Shown here piece after piece: positions 1-5,156 of a DNA stretch of 5,455 nucleotides; position 1 is the stretch's first letter, and the number at the start of each line of letters is the position of its first letter. Source of the DNA: Bacillota bacterium. GTDB taxonomy: Bacteria; Bacillota; Clostridia; Acetivibrionales; DSM-2933. Below the pieces are notes generated by a model. It was not told where the DNA came from, searched no databases, and saw nothing but the letters and a program-made list of their open reading frames with translations. The stretch lies in the NCBI GenBank assembly GCA_030705945.1, contig JAUZPS010000354.1, positions 1-5,455 on the forward strand, given 5' to 3'. The translations under genes were made by a program, and so were the position numbers.

Positions 1-938
1 ACACCATACGGAAATCTATGATATGGGTCTGCCTGTGCCTCATCGTATCCCCAGTTATCCAAGGAGAAAGGAGGATTTGCAAGGACCTTGTCAAATGTTT
101 TAAGTACACCACCTTCAAGGTGCATCGGCTCTCTGATGGTATCGCCTTTTTGGATATCCGTTCCCTTAGTATCATGGAATAGTAAATTCATCTTTGCTAT
201 AGCCCATGTGGATAGATTTATCTCCTGGCCGTATAATGAGGTGTTCTTCCAATTGCCCCCATGGTCCTTGATATATTGAATACTTTTAATAAGCATACCT
301 GCACTTCCAATCGTAGGGTCATATATCCTATCACCTTCCTGAGGTTTTAAAATATTCACAAGAGTAGTAACAACCTCTGATGGAGTATAGAATTCTCCAC
401 CCTTTTTACCGCCTTCATCAGCGAATTGTTTAATTAAATACTGGTAAGCATCTCCGAGAACATCATGACTTTCAAGGTTCTTATCTGAAAGACTTATATT
501 ATCAAATAGAATTAATAATTGAGATAATTTTTTATCGGGAACCCGCTCTTTATCGTTATAGTTTGCCGTTGTCAGCACACCAATCAATTCCGAATTCTTA
601 GGTTCATCTTCTATTGCCTTAAATGCCTTGTCCAATTCAGGACCAATGTTTAAATTGAGATTCTTTAATTTATCCCATCTTGCACTTTTAGGAACAAAGA
701 AAGTTTCATATATTGACGGCTCTTCTAATAGTTCTAAAGCCTCCTGTTTATCCATTCCCTGTCCAATAAATTCATCTTTCTTAGCCTGCTTTTCATTATC
801 AAACTGGTCGTTCATCCTCTTTAAAAATAACAAGCCAAATATATAATCCTTGTATTCAGCCGCGCTCAAATTACCCCGAAGAATGTCAGCAGCCTTCCAC
901 AATGTAGATTCCAATTTCTGTAATGTCAGTTTTTCCAT
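1..938 (-). CDS. hsdM: Type I restriction-modification system methylase subunit HsdM (3' end outside window)
   Basis: This is the modification subunit of a type I restriction-modification complex. With HsdS it methylates adenine at N6 using S-adenosylmethionine, and with HsdR it forms the cutting complex. The window holds 312 residues from the start; the family is usually about 480-530, so the rest lies past the left edge. The N-terminus (MEKLTLQKLESTLWKAADIL, then a YKDYIFGLLFLKRMND stretch) is typical of the HsdM N-terminal helical domain. The methylase domain shows EFYTP at residues 182-186, the SAM-binding motif I as DPTIGSAGML at 207-216, and the catalytic motif IV NPPFS at 288-292. ATG 936-938 is preceded by AGAAGGGG (949-956) with 10 nt between. 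hsdS and hsdR are expected to the left but are not seen. No damage is visible in the part present. The family call is firm; target specificity cannot be read because HsdS sets it. Confidence 0.96.
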   Translation of the reverse strand, partial: MEKLTLQKLESTLWKAADILRGNLSAAEYKDYIFGLLFLKRMNDQFDNEKQAKKDEFIGQGMDKQEALELLEEPSIYETFFVPKSARWDKLKNLNLNIGPELDKAFKAIEDEPKNSELIGVLTTANYNDKERVPDKKLSQLLILFDNISLSDKNLESHDVLGDAYQYLIKQFADEGGKKGGEFYTPSEVVTTLVNILKPQEGDRIYDPTIGSAGMLIKSIQYIKDHGGNWKNTSLYGQEINLSTWAIAKMNLLFHDTKGTDIQKGDTIREPMHLEGGVLKTFDKVLANPPFSLDNWGYDEAQADPYHRFPYG

Positions 939-984
939 GAAGTTTATACCCCTTCTAACGATTATTTATGAACTTATTTCTATA

Positions 985-1018
985 ATTCTTTGAAACAAAG
1001 AATGTAACTTTTGAAACA
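985..1018 (-). promoter_or_regulatory. Palindrome plus 21-bp-spaced direct repeats upstream of hsdM (possible operator)
   Basis: The 168-bp gap between the HNH gene and hsdM contains ATTCTTTGAAACAAAGAAT (985-1003), a perfect 8-bp inverted repeat around a 3-nt centre. The word TTTGAAACA occurs at 989-997 and again at 1010-1018, exactly 21 bp apart, about two helical turns. It sits 47-80 bp upstream of the hsdM start, a suitable place for a regulator of methylase expression. This is inference; no regulator gene is seen in the window. A weak sigma-A promoter could be forced here (TTACAT, 17 bp, TATAGA on the minus strand), but it matches poorly. There is no T-run after the hairpin in either direction, so it is unlikely to be a terminator. 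No other terminator is seen in the gap, so transcription from the HNH pair might continue into hsdM. Confidence 0.4.
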
Positions 1019-1107
1019 CTATAACAAAAATTATTTTACTACAAATCTATCCCAAATTAAATAAATATGCCGAATTACTTTATTCCATATAAAAGTTAAG
1101 CCTGATT

Positions 1108-1959
1108 TTACAAGTGCCGATTTAAAAGTAATCGTTCTTCAATGCCATTATTATATATAAATATTAATTTCTTTCTTTCGAACTCTGGTGCTGCCCGATG
1201 AACAATTCTGTGGTGATTGGGACAAATAATCAACTGGTTATTTGCATCATTATTTAATGACTCAACAAAAGGGTCTATATGGTGTGCTTCTACAACATGG
1301 ACACCATATCTATCCCCAACATTCTCCCCACATATCTGACATTGGTAGTTATAAAGAAGTTTCAGATTCTCTCCTATAGCCCTGTTAAGCCTTCTTTCTT
1401 TCACTATTTGACTTACTGATGCAATAGTTGCTGTGGAATCAACGGAAATATAATTAATGCTTGCTTCATACTCCTGCTCATCTTCTTGCATGAATGTTTG
1501 CTTTATAACCCGTTTATCTTCCAAGGTTATGCATTCCAAATAGTATGTATCATCGTATTCCGTTGTATATATAGCCAAATGTTCTTTTTGTTCCTCTGGT
1601 ATTTTAGTAAATATCCGCTGGTTTCCATTTGCACTGTTTCTGTGTTCAATTATGTATCTATAACTAACCTCAAAAATACTCCTGAGTTTTTCTGCAATAT
1701 CACTTTGAGGGTTATATCGTATTTGCAGGATATCCTTTCGGTTAGGGTATTTACGCTCATCAAATCTCTGGTTAACAAGGTTTGCTTTATAAGTCTTCCC
1801 CTCTAAAACAAGAAAAATATCCTTAGATTGCCCTCTTGGAATAAACCTATTTACGGTATTTTGAAAAATAACCTGTATAGTAACTGGGATACTGATACCT
1901 TGCTGCAATACAGACCAGTCAACTTCCTTCTTATACACATAGTTATGTTGTTCAAGCAT
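1108..1959 (-). CDS. HNH endonuclease family protein (McrA-like C-terminal HNH domain)
   Basis: A 283-residue protein ending in an HNH nuclease domain, a metal-dependent beta-beta-alpha fold that cuts DNA. The zinc-finger-like pair is C207-x2-C210 and C246-x2-H249. The catalytic pattern is EAHHIDP (H226, H227), N241, then H250 and H254 in CPNHHRIVH. All expected residues are present, so it should be active. Residues 1-200 match no domain I can name; they carry charged beta-rich text around 25-100 and may form a DNA- or modified-base-recognition domain (inference). ATG 1957-1959 has GGTGA (1965-1969, minus strand) 5 nt upstream, overlapping the end of the preceding gene; the 6-nt gap suggests translational coupling in one operon. 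Its position next to hsdM suggests a restriction or other defence role. It could be a modification-dependent enzyme like McrA or an orphan type II enzyme; no partner methylase lies beside it apart from hsdM. Confidence 0.9.
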   Translation of the reverse strand: MLEQHNYVYKKEVDWSVLQQGISIPVTIQVIFQNTVNRFIPRGQSKDIFLVLEGKTYKANLVNQRFDERKYPNRKDILQIRYNPQSDIAEKLRSIFEVSYRYIIEHRNSANGNQRIFTKIPEEQKEHLAIYTTEYDDTYYLECITLEDKRVIKQTFMQEDEQEYEASINYISVDSTATIASVSQIVKERRLNRAIGENLKLLYNYQCQICGENVGDRYGVHVVEAHHIDPFVESLNNDANNQLIICPNHHRIVHRAAPEFERKKLIFIYNNGIEERLLLNRHL

Positions 1960-1965
1960 CTTGAA

Positions 1966-2337
1966 TCACCAACACCATTCTTGAAGTAGTTTTGTCCCTT
2001 TTACGTTTCTTCCAGTAGCAGGGTTAATAACATCTATTACTGTAACAATACCCGCCTTATGAAGAATATCTGATATTATATTTGCAGTACGGAGATTTGT
2101 ATTTAATCTTTCTTTTATCTTATAATCAAGTCCGTAGGGTGTTTTCTCTATAGTCTGGTTTCGGCAGTTCTGCGGAAGTGTTTTATTAGTTTCATCATTC
2201 AGAATTTCTATTGTAGCCTTAATTAACTCTGAAGAAACTGTTATACCCCTTTCTTTAAAAGGGATTCCCCCATAAAGTTCCTCAATTCTTTTACACGCAC
2301 TAATAAAAACAGGGTCACTAATCGCTTTGCTTTTCAT
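1966..2337 (-). CDS. Uncharacterised 123-residue protein, operon partner of the HNH endonuclease
   Basis: I do not recognise this family. The protein is 123 residues, with no membrane segment and no cysteine cluster. Residues about 1-60 look helical. The C-terminal part (about 80-120) has a helix ending in ISDILHKAG, then a beta pair around VIDVINPATGRNVKGTKLL, which could be a winged helix-turn-helix; this is inference from pattern only. It ends with WCW. ATG 2335-2337 has a strong GGGGGG ribosome site 6 nt upstream (2344-2349). It is the first gene after the promoter at 2387-2415 and ends 6 nt before the HNH gene. This arrangement suggests that it binds DNA for, or regulates, the nuclease. 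It could also be a detached specificity domain or an immunity-type partner. The reading frame and start are well supported; the function is unknown. Confidence 0.8.
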   Translation of the reverse strand: MKSKAISDPVFISACKRIEELYGGIPFKERGITVSSELIKATIEILNDETNKTLPQNCRNQTIEKTPYGLDYKIKERLNTNLRTANIISDILHKAGIVTVIDVINPATGRNVKGTKLLQEWCW

Positions 2338-2386
2338 GTCTATCCCCCCAACAACAATTACCTGTTACAACCTATACGTTATGAAA

Positions 2387-2415
2387 ATTATATCAATTCT
2401 TGGAAGTAATTTAAA
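2387..2415 (-). promoter_or_regulatory. Sigma-A promoter for the 123-residue protein/HNH operon
   Basis: Read on the minus strand: TTTAAA (2410-2415, 4 of 6 matches to TTGACA), a 17-bp spacer, then TATAAT (2387-2392, perfect). Transcription would begin near 2380, giving a leader of about 43 nt before the ATG at 2337. The 2338-2456 gap otherwise holds only AT-rich sequence that runs into the integrase remnant. Confidence 0.75.
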
Positions 2416-2456
2416 GTAAACTTTTTTTCAAAAGGACTTGAAAATTAAAAAAGTGA

Positions 2457-3084
2457 TTCAATATAAACTGCCTACGATCCTTCACAAAATTTTGCATAAA
2501 TGAAGATTACCTAACAGAAAATCCAATGAAGAAGGTAGAAATCCCTAAAAAAGAGCAGAAGGTGCCTATTTATTTAACTAACGAAGAACTTGAAATTCTT
2601 CTTGCCACTCCTACAAAGCTAGTTGAAATGACGATCCTTAATATATTTGCTTTTACAGGAACTTGTTAACTTAAATATTAATGATATTGATTTCGAAAAT
2701 GATATTCTTACTGTTAGACAGGGCAAAGGCAAAAAAGATAGGATTATTCCTATTAACATCAGGCTTAAGGAAATTATTCAAAAGTACCTGGAATTCCGTC
2801 CTCAAGTTGAACATGAATCCCTTCTCGTTGGACCATACAAAGGAAGAGTAAGTACCACATATTTGAACAATGTATTTAGACGTAATGTCAATAAATCAGG
2901 ATTTAAAAAAGAGGGTTTGTCGATCCATAAGCTACGTCACACCTTTGCTACATTGCTTTTACATAAAAATGTTGATCTTGTTTCCATACAGCAATTATTA
3001 GGCCACAGAGATTTGACAACTACACAAGTCTATGCACACTCGGATATGAATTTACTACGTAAGGCTGTTGCACAGTTGAAATAA
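2457..3084 (+). pseudogene. Tyrosine recombinase/integrase (XerC/XerD-like), truncated and frameshifted
   Basis: This is the remnant of a tyrosine site-specific recombinase, normally about 290-330 residues. Frame A (2457-2666) encodes the end of the core-binding domain, including LRSFTKFCINEDYLTENPMK, and the start of the catalytic domain up to IFAFTG, then stops at TAA 2667-2669. Frame B takes up the homology at QELVNLNINDIDF (2656 onward) and runs to TAA 3082-3084. It keeps the catalytic lysine in GKGKKDR (first K at 2725-2727), HKLRH (H, R), LLGHRD (H) and the nucleophile tyrosine in TTQVYAHSD (3031-3033). The first catalytic arginine, expected in a TGMR-type motif between the two pieces, is missing. 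A stop at 2454-2456 cuts off any N-terminus and nothing recognisable lies before it. The internal TTG at 2647 gives an open frame but no whole enzyme. The protein should be inactive. It probably came with an integrative element now lost. Confidence 0.93.
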
Positions 3085-3095
3085 AACTATTGTAC

Positions 3096-3166
3096 ATAAT
3101 TTATTTTATAAATATTTTATCGAATAAATTGTCTTATATTTAAAATAATAGCTTCCATTTTGCACC
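3096..3166 (+). repeat. Diverged direct repeat, copy 1 (after integrase remnant)
   Basis: This segment matches 3721-3795 in the same orientation. The first 23 bp (3096-3118) are identical to 3721-3743, and 31 of the first 33 bp match. After a 7-nt gap the words TTGTCT, AATA..AG, ATTTT and CACC return in order in both. Each copy contains ATTTAT-TTT-ATAAAT (3099-3113 here), a weak inverted repeat. It begins 11 nt after the integrase stop codon. Its nature is unknown: an old duplication, an attachment-site remnant, or a small repeat family. Confidence 0.7.
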
Positions 3167-3195
3167 TCAATACGGAGAAACATAAATAATCACAT

Positions 3196-3237
3196 AAAAA
3201 ACAGTAATAATATTAACTTATGTTATTACTGTTTTTT
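3196..3237. terminator. Bidirectional rho-independent terminator
   Basis: AAAAAACAGTAATAA (3196-3210) pairs perfectly with TTATTACTGTTTTTT (3223-3237), a 15-bp stem. Three further pairs, one of them a wobble, can extend it inward, leaving a loop TAACTT (3214-3219). A six-T run ends the plus-strand hairpin and the same is true on the minus strand. It closes the integrase remnant and isolates the following promoter. The stem is poor in GC, so its strength is uncertain. The rest of 3167-3346 holds this hairpin and the promoter below; no other gene is seen. Confidence 0.75.
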
Positions 3238-3255
3238 ATATTTATACTCAAACAA

Positions 3256-3284
3256 TTGAATTTGGAATATGTTCCTAATATAAT
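3256..3284 (+). promoter_or_regulatory. Sigma-A promoter for the 113-residue membrane protein
   Basis: TTGAAT (3256-3261), a 17-bp spacer, and a perfect TATAAT (3279-3284). The start of transcription would be near 3291, about 55 nt before the GTG start at 3347. It lies just downstream of the hairpin terminator, so the small gene has its own transcription unit. Confidence 0.8.
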
Positions 3285-3346
3285 ATATAATATTTATATT
3301 ATTACAACAGTATGGATATATAAATTGCAAACGGAGATGAAGTTTA

Positions 3347-3688
3347 GTGAAAATAAACAAACTAAAAGCAAGTATTTTAATCATACTAACTTCAACAGTT
3401 TTGATAATAGCTGGTATTTATATTAATTATATTAATCTTGATCTATATACAATAAAGCAAAATGGTGATATAGTTGCAAAAGATGGATCTATATATACAT
3501 TTGATTGTAAATTAACAAGCGATTTTGCAGGTGGAGATTTAAAAGTGGAAAAAATGATTGGTAGAATATATGGAGAAAGCTTTTTTGGAGGAAGAATTTA
3601 CAAGTTGAAGGGTATAGATAATAAAAGTTCTATTGCTTTAAATAAATTGATGTTACAAGAAGTTCATACAAATCAAAATAAGAACTAA
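3347..3688 (+). CDS. Small single-pass membrane-anchored protein of unknown function
   Basis: A 113-residue protein that I do not recognise. Residues 1-7 are basic (MKINKLK), 8-26 form one hydrophobic span (ASILIILTSTVLIIAGIYI), and 27-113 are polar and beta-rich. This suggests an N-terminal anchor with the rest outside the cell. There is no lipobox cysteine and no clear signal peptidase site, so it is probably retained in the membrane. The C-terminal part contains DGSIYTFDCKLTSDFAGGD and a repeated G-R-IY pattern (GRIYGESFFGGRIYKLKG, about 72-89). The start is GTG 3347-3349, preceded by GGAG (3333-3336) at 10 nt. It has its own promoter and lies between two copies of a diverged direct repeat, which suggests it arrived or was duplicated as a unit. 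No terminator is evident after it, and it converges with the minus-strand membrane gene that ends at 3799. Confidence 0.7.
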   Translation: MKINKLKASILIILTSTVLIIAGIYINYINLDLYTIKQNGDIVAKDGSIYTFDCKLTSDFAGGDLKVEKMIGRIYGESFFGGRIYKLKGIDNKSSIALNKLMLQEVHTNQNKN

Positions 3689-3720
3689 TCTATTTTTGAT
3701 GTTCTCTACACAATTTATAT

Positions 3721-3795
3721 ATAATTTATTTTATAAATATTTTGTCAAATAAAAAAGCATTGTCTGTAGAAATAAGAGGCTATCTATTTTCCACC
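3721..3795 (+). repeat. Diverged direct repeat, copy 2 (before the bPH-like gene end)
   Basis: Partner of 3096-3166, with 23 identical bases at its start and a looser match to CACC at 3792-3795. It fills most of the 110-bp gap between the convergent genes and stops 3 nt before the stop codon of the minus-strand gene (3799-3801). It carries a 7-nt insertion relative to copy 1 before TTGTCT (3760-3765). Confidence 0.7.
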
Positions 3796-3798
3796 ATC

Positions 3799-4701
3799 TT
3801 ATTCTTTAAAGAAGACCTCATCATACACAATCCCTAAGCTGCCTTTTTTAGCCTGAACTAGAGCATTATCTCCCTCGCTAAACATATTAAATATATTTTC
3901 ATCAACTTCAATATCATATACTTTTGAACTGTTTTTTTCTTTTAATGCTATCGTGTATGTAGTTGAATTACTTTTTTGATTATGTGAGATCACCCTCTTC
4001 TCTATAACACCTGAAATTTCAAAATCTGTTTGAATCCCAACTTTATAATTAAAACCAGATATTAACAGAATAAACATAACAATTGAAATAAAGAATGGAG
4101 CAAAATATATTGCTGATAACAGATAATTTTTATAAATAATAACATAACAGTCGACTGGTTCTTTTTTTATTAATTTGTCTTTTCTTTTGAGCTTTTGGGG
4201 TTGTTTTATCGTATTGTTGAGTATCCTTGTAAGTTTTCTTAAACTCTTCTCAGAAATAGACAAATTGCTTGTTTTATAATACTTGTTATTATATAAGAGA
4301 AACTCAACATAGTATGACTTAGCCCCTTTATAATTTTCTTCTAAAAACTTATATGATTTTATAAACTTTAACTCAATAATCTTTAGAGATCCAGATATTG
4401 CTTTTCTAATATATATTCTTTTATTTGTTATAATTAGTGTATCTGATATGTGGTTTAAAATAAATATTGTAATTAAAGGAACAAAAGTAAACATCATTAA
4501 TGCATTTATAATATAAGTCTCATCTGAGTCAAAAGATATTTTTCCTAAAAAACAATTTGCAAAGCAGGGTATAAATAAAAAATAGCAAATAATAATCAGA
4601 AATGGTAAGAATACTAATATAAAGAATATGGAATTTTTCTTTTTCTCCAGCTTGTAAATAATTTCTTCATCAGGTTTTAAATATTTATTTATTGTTAACA
4701 C
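3799..4701 (-). CDS. Membrane protein with bacterial PH-like segment, unknown function
   Basis: A 300-residue protein when started at GTG 4699-4701. GGAGG (4707-4711) lies 5 nt upstream, and a promoter lies at 4742-4770. The open frame extends to TTG 4770, but that codon has no ribosome site and falls inside the -35 box, so I reject it. Layout: cytoplasmic start with KPDEEIIYKL (9-18); hydrophobic spans at about 24-45 and 64-84; SDTLIITNKRIYIR (86-99), the pattern typical of YdbS/YvcR-like bacterial PH (bPH2) domains, with that domain running to about 162; a basic linker; a third span at about 193-217; then an external domain ending GSLGIVYDEVFFKE. The bPH assignment is by pattern and is moderate. 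Such proteins are often of unknown role at the membrane. It is convergent with the 113-residue protein and has no obvious operon partner. Its low GC matches its neighbours. Confidence 0.75.
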   Translation of the reverse strand: MLTINKYLKPDEEIIYKLEKKKNSIFFILVFLPFLIIICYFLFIPCFANCFLGKISFDSDETYIINALMMFTFVPLITIFILNHISDTLIITNKRIYIRKAISGSLKIIELKFIKSYKFLEENYKGAKSYYVEFLLYNNKYYKTSNLSISEKSLRKLTRILNNTIKQPQKLKRKDKLIKKEPVDCYVIIYKNYLLSAIYFAPFFISIVMFILLISGFNYKVGIQTDFEISGVIEKRVISHNQKSNSTTYTIALKEKNSSKVYDIEVDENIFNMFSEGDNALVQAKKGSLGIVYDEVFFKE

Positions 4702-4741
4702 TACATCCTCCAAAACCAGACAGATTATACATACATACAAA

Positions 4742-4770
4742 ATTATATAGAATCCTGTAGAAAAACTCAA
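4742..4770 (-). promoter_or_regulatory. Sigma-A promoter for the bPH-like membrane protein
   Basis: On the minus strand: TTGAGT (4765-4770), a 17-bp spacer, and a perfect TATAAT (4742-4747). Transcription would begin near 4735, leaving about 34 nt before GTG 4701. The -35 box abuts the transposase remnant that begins at about 4771, so the IS scar may have supplied or replaced sequence just upstream. A second TATAAT lies closer to the gene, but no -35 box is seen for it. Confidence 0.8.
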
Positions 4771-4906
4771 CAGTATGCATATAATAATGGGCTTGCAGAG
4801 GGAAGTGTAAATAAATTAATGTTGGTAAAGCGAATCATGTATGGACGCAACACGCAACAGCTTTGAACTGTTAAGATCCAAAGTGCTGCGCCTAGAAATG
4901 CATTAA
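4771..4906 (+). pseudogene. ISL3-type transposase C-terminal remnant, frameshifted
   Basis: Frame A reads YAYNNGLAEGSVNKLMLVKR and then IMYGRN, a sequence typical of the ISL3-type DDE transposase C-terminus; the glutamate in LAEG is probably the third catalytic acidic residue. Frame A then stops at TGA 4864-4866. Frame B continues FELLRSKVLRLEMH to TAA 4904-4906. Removing one copy of the 7-bp tandem ACGCAAC (4845-4858) restores a single frame through YGRNSFELLRSKVL, the expected family text. The full protein is usually about 400 residues or more, so only about the last 45 remain. There is no start codon or ribosome site. It cannot function. Confidence 0.85.
4845..4858 (+). repeat. 7-bp tandem duplication that frameshifts the transposase
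   Basis: ACGCAAC occurs twice in direct succession (4845-4851 and 4852-4858). A single copy gives an uninterrupted transposase frame, so the duplication is the likely inactivating event or a later decay event. Confidence 0.85.
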
Positions 4907-4910
4907 TCAT

Positions 4911-4935
4911 TAATCAACTAATATGGGAAAGAACC
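4911..4935 (-). repeat. Probable right inverted repeat (IRR) of the ISL3-type element
   Basis: It starts 5 nt after the transposase stop, a usual place for the right end. The outer part, read inward on the minus strand, is GGTTCTTTCCC. No left partner is found in the window, so the call depends on position and on the recalled family end sequence. The following 8 bases, TAATTGAC (4936-4943), would be the target duplication, but no second copy is seen. Confidence 0.5.
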
Positions 4936-4959
4936 TAATTGACGCTTACGGACTGTTTT

Positions 4960-5082
4960 ATGAAAATATTGATGAAGCCAGTTGAAATGATATTTGTATC
5001 ATCAACAGCAAGGAAATTAACCCCAATTAAATTCAAAGTGTCTACAGATAAAGATGAGATAACTATAAAATTAATAAAATAA
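4960..5082 (+). other. Orphan 40-codon frame, possibly the tail of a lost gene
   Basis: ATG 4960-4962 opens a frame to TAA 5080-5082. Its second half, MIFVSSTARKLTPIKFKVST followed by DKDEITIKLIK, looks like coding text and like a beta-strand C-terminus, but I do not recognise it. No convincing ribosome site precedes it; GGA at 4950-4952 is weak. The overlapping frame at 4923-4985 (MGKNLIDAYGLFYENIDEAS) also looks protein-like. Both may be fragments of one gene disrupted next to the IS scar, or chance. From 5083 to 5118 I see only AT-rich sequence. Confidence 0.3.
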
Positions 5083-5118
5083 TTAAATAATTAAATCACA
5101 AGAAGAAATCATAATAAA

Positions 5119-5148
5119 AAGATCCCATAGTTTACTTTATGGGATCTT
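5119..5148 (-). terminator. Rho-independent terminator of the beta-propeller-like gene
   Basis: AAGATCCCATA (5119-5129) pairs perfectly with TATGGGATCTT (5138-5148) around an 8-nt loop. On the minus strand the stem is followed by a T-rich tail (TTTATTAT). It lies 8 nt past the stop codon at 5157-5159, so it ends that gene. On the plus strand the tail is weaker. Confidence 0.85.
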
Positions 5149-5156
5149 AATTTAAA

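Larger units (their letters stand above)
4771..4935 (+). mobile_element. Right-end fragment of an ISL3-family insertion sequence
   Basis: This stretch combines the tail of a transposase gene (4771-4906) with a probable right terminal inverted repeat ending GGGAAAGAACC (4925-4935). The reverse complement, GGTTCTTTCCC, resembles the GGNTCTT starts that I recall for ISL3-family ends. The left end and most of the transposase are absent, and the fragment meets the promoter of the bPH gene directly at about 4770. It is a scar, not a mobile unit. The exact left boundary is uncertain by several bases. Confidence 0.7.

Noticed and set aside
88..279. Plus-strand open frame of 63 codons
   Set aside because: It is antisense to hsdM, which has clear methylase motifs in the opposite frame.
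207..320. HsdM motif I with isoleucine (DPTIGSAGML) as a possible inactivating change
   Set aside because: The conserved D, P, G and second G are present, and that position varies in the family, so I do not consider it a defect.
628..846. Plus-strand open frame of 72 codons
   Set aside because: It is antisense to the HsdM N-terminal domain and shows no recognisable protein or ribosome site.
985..1003. Inverted repeat upstream of hsdM as a terminator of the HNH operon
   Set aside because: There is no T-run after the hairpin on either strand and the stem is only 8 bp of mostly A/T.
1486..1806. Plus-strand open frame of 106 codons, cysteine- and phenylalanine-rich
   Set aside because: It is a shadow of the HNH gene on the other strand; the composition is that of antisense AT-rich DNA.
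2647..3084. Integrase frame treated as a complete gene from TTG 2647
   Set aside because: There is no ribosome site, the catalytic arginine and N-terminal domains are missing, and homologous text continues upstream in another frame.
3220..3426. Plus-strand open frame of 68 codons
   Set aside because: It starts inside the terminator hairpin, spans the promoter, and overlaps the better-supported 113-residue gene out of frame.
3096..3795. Direct repeats as proven attachment sites (attL/attR)
   Set aside because: The integrase remnant lies outside the pair, the enclosed unit is only about 625 bp, and there is no tRNA; attachment sites remain only one possibility.
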